A stretch of DNA of 64,000 nucleotides from positions 186,001-250,000 of the forward strand of contig NZ_JACCGK010000005.1 of the NCBI RefSeq assembly GCF_013416325.1. The letters run 5' to 3'. The position numbers were made by a program, and so were the translations under genes. Shown one piece after another: positions 9,001 to 16,922 of the stretch (its first letter is position 1; the number at the start of each line of letters is the position of its first letter). This stretch comes from Vreelandella sedimenti. Its GTDB lineage: Bacteria > Pseudomonadota > Gammaproteobacteria > Pseudomonadales > Halomonadaceae. Under the pieces are notes generated by a model, which was given only the letters and a program-made list of their open reading frames with translations, did not search any database and was not told where the DNA came from.

Positions 9001-9711
9001 TTCAAGCTGAACGGCGGCTTCCAGAAAGCGGCTGTGCACCTGGGCACGGCTGCTGTTAAGGCCCGCTTGGCCTAGGTTATTAGCTACATCGTCGCGCAGT
9101 GCTCGCCACAGCTCCGGCTGCCACAGCTGGTGCGCTTCCAGCGGGCGTGCCTCGCCACGGGCGGTGATCAGCACGTCATTGCCCTTGGCCCAGGCGTCCA
9201 GCCAGTCGGCGCGATACACCTGGTACTGGTCGAACAGATCCGCTAGCCGCTCGGCCAGTTGGTAGTGCTTGCGCTGGTCGCGATCCACTTCTAAAAAGCG
9301 TGCCAGCGGCGCAAAAGCTTCCTGCTCGGCAAGGCTGGGCAGCAGGCGCAATAAGCGCCATATCAACCGCGATTTATCAAACGGCGAGGTTTCGGGCACT
9401 GCGTGCTCGTCGTGCGTTAAGTGAGTCAGCACCGTGCGATAGGCCTGCCATAGAAAACGCGCAGGCAGTGTGACGTTCAATGCCGCCGCTATGCCTGCAC
9501 CGCCCTGGGCCGGGTCTTCCGCCAGCGCCAGTTTTAGCCACTGCCCAATGCCGTTGCTCTGCACCAGAATGGTCTCGTTCTCCAGCGGCGAGAGCGGGTG
9601 TCGGCGCATCCATTCCACCGCCAACCCGCGCAAATCTTCCAGGCGATTGGCATGCACCACCATAAAGCCTGGCGTTAACGGCGTTTGTGAGAGCAGCGAG
9701 TTTGCAGACAT
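6082..9711 (-). CDS. recC: Exonuclease V gamma subunit RecC
   Basis: A 1209-residue RecC, the Chi-recognising subunit of the RecBCD helicase-nuclease that processes double-strand ends. Recognised by the N-terminal VHANRLEDLRGLAVEWM, the helicase-like FGISSLPQQTLEALAALS, the VHNPCQYYW segment, and LLGMNDGEYPRSQPPLDFD, all characteristic of RecC. The start at 9711 is chosen because AAGGA stands seven bases upstream and the protein then begins MSANSLL before the conserved region; the open frame runs on to 9813. Unusually, recB and recD do not follow: the next gene downstream is pncB in convergent orientation. In enterics and pseudomonads recC is near recB-recD, so the partners must be elsewhere here. 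Confidence 0.95.
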   Translation of the reverse strand: MSANSLLSQTPLTPGFMVVHANRLEDLRGLAVEWMRRHPLSPLENETILVQSNGIGQWLKLALAEDPAQGGAGIAAALNVTLPARFLWQAYRTVLTHLTHDEHAVPETSPFDKSRLIWRLLRLLPSLAEQEAFAPLARFLEVDRDQRKHYQLAERLADLFDQYQVYRADWLDAWAKGNDVLITARGEARPLEAHQLWQPELWRALRDDVANNLGQAGLNSSRAQVHSRFLEAAVQLEGQACPPGLPRRLIIFGISSLPQQTLEALAALSRCCQIVLCVHNPCQYYWADIIEHKDLLRASRYRQRRKAGMPDALDVLGTGDADDALHLHAQPLLAAWGKQGRDYLRLLDEHDDAGNYQTLFEQQALRIDMFEPFSGEERNCLLSQLQDDIRELRPVAETQTHWPALDPASDDSIVFHIAHGPQREVEILHDQLLAAFSADPDLRPRDIIVMVPDIDRYAPHIEAVFGQYRSAFGGYNANARPDDPRYIPYTLSDQASRHRLPMMIALEKLLRLPELRLSVSDLLDLLEVPALRARFGIDEHDLPTLSRWIEGAGIRWGLNAEQRTRLDLPEGLTQNTWAFGLRRLLLGYTVGSADAWQGIEPFDDIGGLEASLAGPLANLLEKLESTWETFCQPTDAASWVARLRELLETYFLTDDAQESVMLTNLETALQQLLDSTEEAALFDPLPLSMVREHWLGQIDEHSLSQRFLAGAVNFATLMPMRAIPFKRVCLLGMNDGEYPRSQPPLDFDLMGSDYRPGDRSRREDDRYLFLEALLSARQQLYISWVGRSQIDNNPMPPSVLVGQLRDHLEAGWQTQNGEPLLEALTTEHPLQPFSRRYFSVQASDSPAQARLFTYAHEWHALHTPSGESTQGSKPPGLKADSEQQSTLTLNLLGSFLREPAKAFFNTRLGVYFEQEELTQLDVEPFTLDGLQNWQLQDQLIAAQRHAVDNGQPRVEVLHAALERFKGQGVLAVGAFGERMREALAEPMDALFGAYEEALQEWPQVVAVPQAVHVVESAEGQVTLEDWLGELRQDDAGNRCRLLLLSSSLISQGRGRGQYRWQHLLRPWVAHLAGNIERPMTTQLLSKAGHVRLEPLEAENARYQLQNLLSAWCDGMQAPLPLAPQAAFAWQAKQGTPELEDDSARESDAYAAAETAYEGGRFQAGEVAQSAYLSHQWPSFERLFNERVLGHSFVTLTEALYAPLHRSVKG

Positions 9712-9796
9712 GCACGATTCCTTAATGGATGGTTCCTTCGCGGCGGTGGCGGGGCGACTAAGTGTATGGTGCCATAAGTTAATCATCTTGCGGGAT

Positions 9797-9810
9797 GCGA
9801 TATATATCGC
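9797..9810. promoter_or_regulatory. 14-bp perfect palindrome between recC and ilvD
   Basis: GCGATATATATCGC is identical to its own reverse complement and lies 43 bp before the ilvD start and 85 bp from the recC start, in the divergent promoter region. It could be an operator or an AT-rich promoter element for either gene; the sequence alone does not say which. Confidence 0.35.
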
Positions 9811-9853
9811 CAAGCTATGCGGATACCGTGAACAACGCTAAGAGAGATTTCTA

Positions 9854-11536
9854 ATGTCTGATTCATCGCAAAACTCCCGCCGCCACTCTTCCCAAGTGGT
9901 CGATGGCCCAGGCAAAGCCGCCAGTCGCGCCATGCTGCGCGCCGTGGGCTTTACGGATGCCGATTTCAAGAAGCCTCAGGTGGGCATTGCCTCTACCTGG
10001 AGCATGGTGACGCCCTGCAATAGTCATATTAACGAGCTGGCTGAGTTTGCCCGTGACGGTGCCGATGCAGGCGGTGGTAAAGGTGTGATTTTCAATACCA
10101 TCACGATTTCCGATGGTATTGCCAACGGCACCGAAGGGATGAAGTATTCACTGGTGTCGCGGGAGGTGATCGCCGATTCCATCGAAACCGTCGCCGGTTG
10201 TGAAGGTTTTGATGGTCTAGTCGCCATTGGCGGCTGTGATAAAAACATGCCGGGCTGTCTGATGGGCCTGGCGCGCCTGAATCGCCCCAGCGTGTTTGTT
10301 TACGGCGGCACCATTATGCCCGGCAAGGGGCATACCGATATCGTTTCGGTCTTCGAGGCCATGGGTGCGCACTCCCGTGGTGATATCGACCTGATCGAGC
10401 TTAAGAATATCGAAGAAACGGCGATCCCTGGCCCTGGCTCCTGTGGTGGCATGTACACCGCCAACACCATGGCGTCGGCGATTGAAGCCTTGGGCATGAG
10501 CCTGCCGGGTAGCTCGGCGCAAAATGCCATCTCCCAAGAGAAGCGCGACGACTGCAAAGCGGCGGGCGAGGCGGTGCTGGCACTGCTGGTGGACGATATC
10601 AAACCCTCCGATATTATGACCCGCGAGGCGTTCGAGAACGCGATAACTGTCGTCATCGCTTTGGGTGGCTCTACCAATGCGGTGCTGCACCTTATCGCTA
10701 TGGCGCGCACCATCGGCGTTGAACTGTCGCTGTCCGATTTCACTGAAATAGGTAAGCGCGTACCGGTGCTCGCTGACCTGCGCCCCAGCGGCCACTATAT
10801 GATGAGTGAGCTGGTGGCGATTGGCGGTATTCAGCCGCTGATGAGGATGCTGTTGGATGCGGGCTTGCTCAACGGCAACTGCTTGACTGTCACCGGCAAA
10901 ACGTTGGAAGAGAACCTTGCTGAGGTTGAGCCTTACCCTGCTGAGCCGCCGATTATTGCATCGCTGGGTAATCCGATTAAAACGGAAAGCCATCTGCGTA
11001 TGCTCTACGGCAACCTGGCACCGGAAGGCGCGGTAGCGAAGATTACCGGCAAGGAGGGCACTCGCTTCTCTGGTTCAGCGCGGGTATTTGGCTCGGAAGA
11101 AGAGGCCCAGGCGCGTATTAATGATGGCACCGTCGTTGCCGGCGATGTGGTGGTGATTCGCTATGAAGGGCCGAAAGGTGGCCCCGGTATGCGTGAAATG
11201 CTCACACCGACCTCGGCGATTATGGGTCGTGGTTTGGGTAACGACGTGGCGCTAATTACCGATGGGCGCTTCTCCGGTGGGAGCCACGGTTTTGTGGTCG
11301 GCCATGTGTCACCGGAAGCTTTTGACGGCGGCCCGTTGGCGCTGGTGAAAGATGGCGATACCATCACCATCGATGCTGAAGCGGATACCATCGACGTTGA
11401 TCTCTCCGATGAAGAGCTGATGCGCCGCCGCGCCGCCTGGCAGCAGCCAGAACCCCGCTATACACGCGGTGTGCTGGCGAAGTATGCGCGTTTGGTTAGC
11501 TCGGCCAGCACCGGCGCGGTGACCGACCAGGAGTAA
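9854..11536 (+). CDS. ilvD: Dihydroxy-acid dehydratase
   Basis: A 560-residue dehydratase of valine, isoleucine and pantothenate synthesis, converting 2,3-dihydroxy-acids to 2-keto acids with an Fe-S cluster. The three cluster Cys are visible: Cys55 in TPCNSH, Cys128 in [10 protein letters not shown], and Cys197 in [14 protein letters not shown]. The opening [19 protein letters not shown] is typical of the shorter IlvD form (about 560 residues) rather than the longer 610-residue enteric form. The family also includes sugar-acid dehydratases, but the motif set fits DHAD best. It is preceded by a purine-rich binding site and followed by a strong terminator at 11591. Confidence 0.92.
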   Translation: MSDSSQNSRRHSSQVVDGPGKAASRAMLRAVGFTDADFKKPQVGIASTWSMVTPCNSHINELAEFARDGADAGGGKGVIFNTITISDGIANGTEGMKYSLVSREVIADSIETVAGCEGFDGLVAIGGCDKNMPGCLMGLARLNRPSVFVYGGTIMPGKGHTDIVSVFEAMGAHSRGDIDLIELKNIEETAIPGPGSCGGMYTANTMASAIEALGMSLPGSSAQNAISQEKRDDCKAAGEAVLALLVDDIKPSDIMTREAFENAITVVIALGGSTNAVLHLIAMARTIGVELSLSDFTEIGKRVPVLADLRPSGHYMMSELVAIGGIQPLMRMLLDAGLLNGNCLTVTGKTLEENLAEVEPYPAEPPIIASLGNPIKTESHLRMLYGNLAPEGAVAKITGKEGTRFSGSARVFGSEEEAQARINDGTVVAGDVVVIRYEGPKGGPGMREMLTPTSAIMGRGLGNDVALITDGRFSGGSHGFVVGHVSPEAFDGGPLALVKDGDTITIDAEADTIDVDLSDEELMRRRAAWQQPEPRYTRGVLAKYARLVSSASTGAVTDQE

Positions 11537-11590
11537 TCCGCGTTGCTGTTATGAGCGTATCCTCATGAACACGCTGTCATAAAGAATTAA

Positions 11591-11626
11591 AGCGCAAGGC
11601 TTAGTATAAAAGCCTTGCGCTTTTTT
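11591..11626 (+). terminator. Rho-independent terminator of ilvD
   Basis: A perfect 12-bp stem (AGCGCAAGGCTT, 11591-11602, with its complement 11610-11621), a 7-nt loop and a run of six T. It ends only 13-22 bp before the chrA start codon, so chrA has almost no room for a promoter after it. Confidence 0.9.
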
Positions 11627-11648
11627 ATTGGGATAACAGGTGGCCGAA

Positions 11649-12842
11649 ATGGTGGAGCAATCGCAGGCACGCGGGCGCATAGGTGAGGTGTTTTGGGTAT
11701 TTTTAGCACTAGGCTTAACGTCCTTTGGCGGTCCAGTAGCGCACCTGGGGTATTTTCGCACGGCCTTTGTGGAACGGCGCCAGTGGCTCTCTGAGCAGGC
11801 CTACGCTGATCTAGTGGCGCTGTGTCAGTTCTTACCGGGGCCCGCCAGCAGCCAGGTGGGCTTTGCACTTGGCCTATTGCGTGCGGGGCCTTGGGGGGCT
11901 GCCATGGCGTGGCTGGCGTTTACACTGCCCTCGGCGATTATCCTGGTGCTGTTTGCGTTTGGCGCGGCGGTGCTGGATGGCCCCATTGCCAGTGGCATTA
12001 TCCATGGCTTAAAAGTGGTGGCGGTGGCGATTGTTGCCCACGCGGTGTGGGGCATGGCACGTAATCTCTGCCCCGATAAAACCCGCACGGGAATCGCACT
12101 TGCAGCGGTATTGACAGTGGTGCTGGTCAGCGGCCCGCTGGGCCAGGTGTCGGCGATTGTGCTGGGCAGCTTAGCCGGGCTAGCACTGTGTCGCGATAGC
12201 GCTGCCGCTACGGCAATTGAGTCGCTGCATTTTCCGGTAACGCGTAAGGCAGGCATGATGGCGCTGGGGGTATTTGCAGGGCTGTTGATTCTGCTGCCGT
12301 TATTGGCGGGGATGGCGGCTTGGCTGGATATCGCCGATGCGTTTTACCGTTCAGGCGCATTAGTGTTTGGCGGCGGGCACGTGGTGCTTCCCCTGTTGGA
12401 GGCGGAAGTGGTGCAGTCGGGTTGGCTTACGCCGGATGAGTTTTTGGCCGGTTACGGGGCCGCTCAGGCGGTGCCAGGGCCGCTATTTACCTTTGCGGCT
12501 TATTTAGGCGCGTTGCTGCCCGGTATCAATGGTTTAGTCGGTGCTTTGCTGGCGCTGCTGGCAATCTTTATCCCGGGCTTTTTGCTATTAGTGGGCGTGC
12601 TGCCGTTTTGGAATCAATTTCGTCAGTGGGGCAGTGCCCAGGCGCTAATGCGCGGTGCCAATGCAGCGGTGGTAGGCATTTTAGGCGCAGCTCTTTATCA
12701 GCCGGTGTGGACGAGCGCGATCATTGGTGCAGAGGAGTTTGCCCTGGCGTTAACCGGTTTCTTGCTATTAACCGTATGGAAGCTGCCCGCTTGGGTAGTG
12801 GTGGCTATTGTCGCATTTGGGGGAATTGCGGTTGCGCCGTGA
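11649..12842 (+). CDS. chrA: Chromate transporter, full-length ChrA (CHR family)
   Basis: A roughly 397-residue membrane protein made of two homologous halves, the long-chain CHR architecture. Each half shows the conserved motif set: FLALGLTSFGGPVAHLGYF and FLPGPASSQVGFALG in the first, then ALVFGGGHVVLPLLE and AAQAVPGPLFTFAAYLGA in the second. ChrA proteins export chromate (or move sulfate-like anions) and often confer chromate resistance. The ATG at 11649 is taken with a weak AGG upstream; a GTG at 11640 is possible. No regulator ChrB is adjacent. Because the ilvD terminator sits immediately upstream, expression may rely on readthrough or on an unrecognised promoter. Confidence 0.9.
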   Translation: MVEQSQARGRIGEVFWVFLALGLTSFGGPVAHLGYFRTAFVERRQWLSEQAYADLVALCQFLPGPASSQVGFALGLLRAGPWGAAMAWLAFTLPSAIILVLFAFGAAVLDGPIASGIIHGLKVVAVAIVAHAVWGMARNLCPDKTRTGIALAAVLTVVLVSGPLGQVSAIVLGSLAGLALCRDSAAATAIESLHFPVTRKAGMMALGVFAGLLILLPLLAGMAAWLDIADAFYRSGALVFGGGHVVLPLLEAEVVQSGWLTPDEFLAGYGAAQAVPGPLFTFAAYLGALLPGINGLVGALLALLAIFIPGFLLLVGVLPFWNQFRQWGSAQALMRGANAAVVGILGAALYQPVWTSAIIGAEEFALALTGFLLLTVWKLPAWVVVAIVAFGGIAVAP

Positions 12843-12989
12843 GTAGTGACTCTTGAAATGTCATTTACGAAGGCAGTGAGGTAATTTCGGGGTTGGGCAT
12901 GAGCGCGATAGAAAAAAAGCTTTCTTGGCAGACCGCCGGGAGGCGGCCTGCGTGGAGTGGAGAAGTGGGAACAGCAGAAAAAGTGTCTG

Positions 12990-13262
12990 CTATGGCGCCT
13001 CCAGCTCTAAGGTGCGACGCAGGGCGTGAAGTTCATCCACTCCCAGATGCTCAAGCCTTCCGGCGAGCAGGTCGCTAATTTTCTGAACGGGAAGCCCTGC
13101 CCGGCGGGCAATTTCTCGGCTTCCTAAGTCTGATACGGCGATCAGACGCGTGATAATACGCATTAATCGCGTACGTTTTTCAAGTTCCCTGACGTCGAGG
13201 TCAGGGCTGCTTCGCGGAGGATCAAGCTGTTCCGCAGTGGCAGTTGCGCGTGCCGTGCTCAT
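12990..13262 (-). CDS. XRE-like helix-turn-helix protein (antitoxin-like), orphan
   Basis: A 90-residue protein whose C-terminal half carries a helix-turn-helix (about residues 47-85: SREIARRAGLPVQKISDLL, then GRLEHLGVDELHALRRTL), the arrangement seen in HigA/XRE antitoxins and in small phage-type repressors. The N-terminal 30 residues are low in complexity and likely disordered. GGAG stands just before the ATG at 13262. No toxin gene lies next to it: chrA is upstream on the plus strand and purE is divergent. It may be a degenerate antitoxin or a small independent regulator. Confidence 0.6.
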   Translation of the reverse strand: MSTARATATAEQLDPPRSSPDLDVRELEKRTRLMRIITRLIAVSDLGSREIARRAGLPVQKISDLLAGRLEHLGVDELHALRRTLELEAP

Positions 13263-13481
13263 GTGGCTCCATCAGTCTGAAATGACAAACACACAATGCC
13301 GCCAACCGGTGCGCATTTCAATGCCTATTTTGATGAAAATTTCACGACCTCGGCAACACCCTCAAACGCCCGTGGCTCTGGTAAACTATCTGCCTCCCTA
13401 TTTTGACGTGTGCCTGACTCGGCGCACGCTGTTTTTTAATTTAGTTTCGCTTTTATAGGCCGTTGGGCCGAGGAGTTTTGC

Positions 13482-13997
13482 ATGTCGTCGAACAGCGCAC
13501 CCAAGGTGGGCGTGATCATGGGATCCAAGTCCGACTGGCCAGTCATGGAGCACGCTGTTTCCATGCTGGAGCGTTTGGGCGTGGCTTATGAAACTCGCGT
13601 GGTGTCGGCACACCGCACACCTGACCTGCTGTTCGACTATGCCAAAAGCGCTGCCGAGCGCGGTTTGCAGGTAATTGTGGCGGGTGCGGGCGGCGCTGCT
13701 CACTTGCCAGGTATGGTGGCCTCGCAAACACCACTACCGGTACTGGGTGTGCCGGTGGAGTCGAAAGCGCTAAAAGGTTTGGATTCGCTGCTCTCCATTG
13801 CGCAGATGCCGGGCGGCATAGCGGTGGGCACCTTGGCGATTGGTAAAGCGGGCGCGACCAACGCAGGGTTGTTAGCAGCGCAGATCGTTGGCCTGCAAGA
13901 TGCGACCGTACGCAGCGCGGTTGAAGCGTTTCGCGCAGAACAGACTCAGAAAGTTCTCGACAACCCTGATCCGCGCCCCGAGCCGGAAGCGGAATAA
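13482..13997 (+). CDS. purE: N5-carboxyaminoimidazole ribonucleotide mutase
   Basis: A 171-residue class I PurE, which converts N5-CAIR to CAIR in purine synthesis. Motifs [20 protein letters not shown] (His44) and [12 protein letters not shown] are complete. Start chosen at the ATG preceded by GAGGAG. Eleven bases separate its stop from purK, so the two consecutive pathway enzymes are co-transcribed. The upstream 219 bp hold AT-rich promoter-like sequence; I saw no clear PurR box. Confidence 0.96.
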   Translation: MSSNSAPKVGVIMGSKSDWPVMEHAVSMLERLGVAYETRVVSAHRTPDLLFDYAKSAAERGLQVIVAGAGGAAHLPGMVASQTPLPVLGVPVESKALKGLDSLLSIAQMPGGIAVGTLAIGKAGATNAGLLAAQIVGLQDATVRSAVEAFRAEQTQKVLDNPDPRPEPEAE

Positions 13998-14008
13998 GGA
14001 GTCTGGCT

Positions 14009-15178
14009 ATGAACTCAGGTATTGCAAAGAGCACCGTTGTAAAAGATATCGTTGTACAAAACATCGGCGTACTGGGTGCAGGCCAATTAGGCCGCATGTT
14101 GGCGCTGGCGGGTTATCCGCTGGGTAATCGCTTCACCTTTTTAGATACCACTGGGAATCCTAGTGCGGGGATTGGCGAGGTGATTGTCGATCCTAACAAT
14201 CAGCACCTGACAGAGTTTTTGGCCAAGGTTGATGTGGTGACCTATGAGTTCGAGCACCTGCCTGTTCAACTGGTACGCGAAATAGAACAGCACAAACCGG
14301 TTTACCCCAGCAGTCGCGCTATTGAAGTGTGTCAGAACCGGGTCGAAGAGAAGACGCTGTTTGATCGCTTAGGCATCCCCACGCCCGCTTACCGGGTGGT
14401 CGAGAGCGCCGAGCAGCTTGAAGCCGCCGCCCGTGAGTTGGGTTGCCCGGTGGTGGCTAAATCGGTTACTGAAGGCTATGACGGTAAAGGCCAGGCAGTC
14501 TTGAAACATCCCGAGCAGGCTGGCGAGGCGTGGAACGCTATTGGCCACTCACAGTTGGTCGTTGAGGCCTTCGTCGATTTCGTGCGTGAAGTCTCGATGA
14601 TTGCCGTGCGCGGTCGCGATGGTGAGGTGGTGTTCTACCCCATGGCCGAGAACCAGCATGTGGATGGCATCCTGCGCTACTCCGTGGCACCGCTGCCGGA
14701 TCTGGATGCCAGCGTTCAGCAAACCGCTGATGGCTATATTCGTGCGCTGCTCGATGAGCTGGATTACGTGGGCGTGCTGGCGCTAGAGCTGTTTCAAACC
14801 CGCGATGGTAGTCTGCTCGCCAACGAAATGGCGCCCCGGGTGCATAACTCTGGCCACTGGACGATGGACGGCGCAGTGACCAGCCAGTTTGAAAACCACC
14901 TGCGCGCGATACAGGGCTTGCCCTTAGGCGATACCCAGGCGATAGCCCCCACCTGTATGATTAACGTGATTGGTCGTGAAGGTGACAACGCAGCGATTCT
15001 AGCGCTTGCCAATACGCACCTGCATCGCTATGACAAAGCTGAGCGCACCGGTCGCAAGCTTGCCCACATCAATATTCTGGCACCTAACCATGCCGAACTA
15101 CTGGAAAAAGTGAACACTTGTAGCGCGTTACTGCCGGAGGCACCTCCGCCAGCGCTGAGCTTTTCCATTAAGCAGTAG
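14009..15178 (+). CDS. purK: N5-carboxyaminoimidazole ribonucleotide synthase
   Basis: A 389-residue ATP-grasp enzyme that carboxylates AIR with bicarbonate and ATP to give N5-CAIR, the substrate of PurE. The glycine-rich GVLGAGQLGRMLALAG opening, VAKSVTEGYDGKGQ, VREVSMIAVRGRDGEV and NEMAPRVHNSGHWT are all present. An N-terminal extension of about 16 residues precedes the usual start; GGAG before the ATG at 14009 supports it, though an internal start near the dinucleotide fold cannot be excluded. Second gene of purEK, ended by the terminator at 15187. Confidence 0.95.
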   Translation: MNSGIAKSTVVKDIVVQNIGVLGAGQLGRMLALAGYPLGNRFTFLDTTGNPSAGIGEVIVDPNNQHLTEFLAKVDVVTYEFEHLPVQLVREIEQHKPVYPSSRAIEVCQNRVEEKTLFDRLGIPTPAYRVVESAEQLEAAARELGCPVVAKSVTEGYDGKGQAVLKHPEQAGEAWNAIGHSQLVVEAFVDFVREVSMIAVRGRDGEVVFYPMAENQHVDGILRYSVAPLPDLDASVQQTADGYIRALLDELDYVGVLALELFQTRDGSLLANEMAPRVHNSGHWTMDGAVTSQFENHLRAIQGLPLGDTQAIAPTCMINVIGREGDNAAILALANTHLHRYDKAERTGRKLAHINILAPNHAELLEKVNTCSALLPEAPPPALSFSIKQ

Positions 15179-15186
15179 TTACCAAT

Positions 15187-15217
15187 GCCGCCTGTCTTAG
15201 CCTAGGCGGCTTTTTTT
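15187..15217 (+). terminator. Rho-independent terminator of purEK
   Basis: A 7-bp GC-rich stem (GCCGCCT with AGGCGGC), a 10-nt loop and seven T residues, beginning nine bases after the purK stop codon. Confidence 0.85.
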
Positions 15218-15338
15218 ACCATGTTGACCAACCACACAACTTATATCGCTAAAAGTACTTAAATGCGCTAAAAAGGAACGACAACAAAATCAGCCATTAG
15301 GCTGACCTTAACAGTATCTTTTTAGGCGGGTAGCCAGT

Positions 15339-16913
15339 ATGCCTCACTCTTCAACCACTGGAACGCCGTCTGGGCTGCGCAGTGGTTTTCATCGCGATCA
15401 TCATGTCACTGTAAAACGCTTGCATAGCGAAAAAGTAAGTCTGCTATACGACAATCTGTGGCAGCCGGTGCTGAGCAGTGTATTAGCAGGAATTCTATTA
15501 GTGGCCGCCATGTGGCCAGTTGTAGCAAGCTGGGTGCTGCTCACTTGGCTTGCTGTATTGGTCCTGGTATCAATGGCCCGGCTTGTCTTGGCCTTCTATT
15601 TTCGACGCTTACCTGCGCAGCAACAGCAGCGCCGCCGCTGGCTATACCGGTTTAGCGCTGGGGCATTTTTAGCTGGCTGTGTCTGGGGAGTCGGTGGGGT
15701 CGTTCTGTTTACGGGCGAAAATCACGGTCAGGTGGCTGCGCTTTCTATTGTATTGGCAGGTATTGCTGCCGGTGGTGTCACAACGCTTTCGGCCGTTTGG
15801 TGGGTGGCGCTCGGTTTTGTGCTGCCGATTTTGCTTCCCCTGCTAGTGCAGTTTTTACTATTAGGTTCACCGCTGGCAATTTTAATTGGTGCCATGATTA
15901 GCCTGTTTCTTGGCCTGATTGTTACCACTAGCCGACGTTTAAGCAGAATTATCCACGATAACATTGCTCTGCGGGTGAGTATGTCGGCCCGGGAAGCGCA
16001 GCTGCAAGAGAGCGAAAATCGCTACCGCTCTATCTTTCAACGCTCGCCGCTGGGAGTGCTGCATTTTGATAGCCAGGGTTTCATCACTGATTGTAATAGT
16101 AAGCTGTTAGAGATACTGGACGTGAACCGCGCTCAGTTGCTCGGTTATAAGCTGTTATCCCGCTCGGCGAATCCAAAGGTGGCCAAGGCCGTGCGCAATG
16201 CCCTCGCTAAAGGGACTGGCTATTATGAGGGAACTTACTATTTGCCCAAAGCGAGCGCAGGCACTCCCTTACGGGCATTCTTCAACGGTGTGCATAGTGC
16301 CAGTAATGAGATGGTCGGCGGCGTAGCAATAATTGAAGATTTCACCGAGCGTAAGCGCGCAGAGGCGATCATTTACCGTCAGGCTTTTTATGACTCCCTC
16401 ACCGATTTACCCAATCGGCGGCTGTTTATCGAGCGTTTGGCAACTCTTTGCGATGAGAAACAAACAGAGCCTCAGAGCGGGTTACTGATGTTCTTGGATA
16501 TGGATCGCTTCAAGTTGATTAACGACACCTTGGGACACGCAGCGGGCGATAATTTACTAGTGCAAGTGGCTCGCCGCCTTGAAAGCTGCTTGAACGGGGA
16601 GGATATGGCTGCTCGTCTCAGCGGGGATGAGTTTGTGCTAATGGCCCTGCTTGGAGAGGGAGCAGAGGAGGCCCTGGAGGCGCGCGCTGAGACTTATATG
16701 CTTAAGGTTCAGCAGGCTCTCTCTCAGCCTTACCGACTGACAAGCAACGATACCAACGTAACGCCCAGCATAGGTTATACCTGCTTCACGACCGTTGCCT
16801 GTGATTATGAAGAAGTGCTTAAACAGGCGGATATTGCGATGTATCGCGCAAAAACAGAAGGCCGGGCGCAGCTTTGCCGCTACCAGCCCTGGATGCGCGA
16901 TAAAATGCAGTGA
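15339..16913 (+). CDS. Membrane PAS-GGDEF protein (putative diguanylate cyclase)
   Basis: A 524-residue signalling protein. About residues 45-210 hold five to six membrane segments without a named sensor family that I recognise. A PAS domain follows (about 225-345, ENRYRSIFQRSPLGVLHF...), then GGDEF (about 350-515) starting YDSLTDLPNRRLF. The active-site loop reads SGDEF at 428-432, a variant found in some active enzymes. Metal Asp (FLDMDRFKLIND) is present. The inhibitory I-site RxxD is replaced by NGED, so feedback inhibition by c-di-GMP is unlikely. No EAL domain follows. A small inverted repeat (TCAGCC/GGCTGA, 15290-15305) lies upstream. It probably senses a membrane or redox signal and makes c-di-GMP. 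Confidence 0.88.
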   Translation: MPHSSTTGTPSGLRSGFHRDHHVTVKRLHSEKVSLLYDNLWQPVLSSVLAGILLVAAMWPVVASWVLLTWLAVLVLVSMARLVLAFYFRRLPAQQQQRRRWLYRFSAGAFLAGCVWGVGGVVLFTGENHGQVAALSIVLAGIAAGGVTTLSAVWWVALGFVLPILLPLLVQFLLLGSPLAILIGAMISLFLGLIVTTSRRLSRIIHDNIALRVSMSAREAQLQESENRYRSIFQRSPLGVLHFDSQGFITDCNSKLLEILDVNRAQLLGYKLLSRSANPKVAKAVRNALAKGTGYYEGTYYLPKASAGTPLRAFFNGVHSASNEMVGGVAIIEDFTERKRAEAIIYRQAFYDSLTDLPNRRLFIERLATLCDEKQTEPQSGLLMFLDMDRFKLINDTLGHAAGDNLLVQVARRLESCLNGEDMAARLSGDEFVLMALLGEGAEEALEARAETYMLKVQQALSQPYRLTSNDTNVTPSIGYTCFTTVACDYEEVLKQADIAMYRAKTEGRAQLCRYQPWMRDKMQ

Positions 16914-16922
16914 TCCGAACGC

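Noticed and set aside
10217..10993. 258-residue open frame on the minus strand
   Set aside because: It lies wholly within ilvD in antisense, with low-complexity His/Arg/Ala content; a shadow frame.
12920..12960. Possible terminator hairpin after the XRE gene (GGCCGCC/GGCGGTC)
   Set aside because: The stem is short with mismatch and the T tract lies more than ten bases away.
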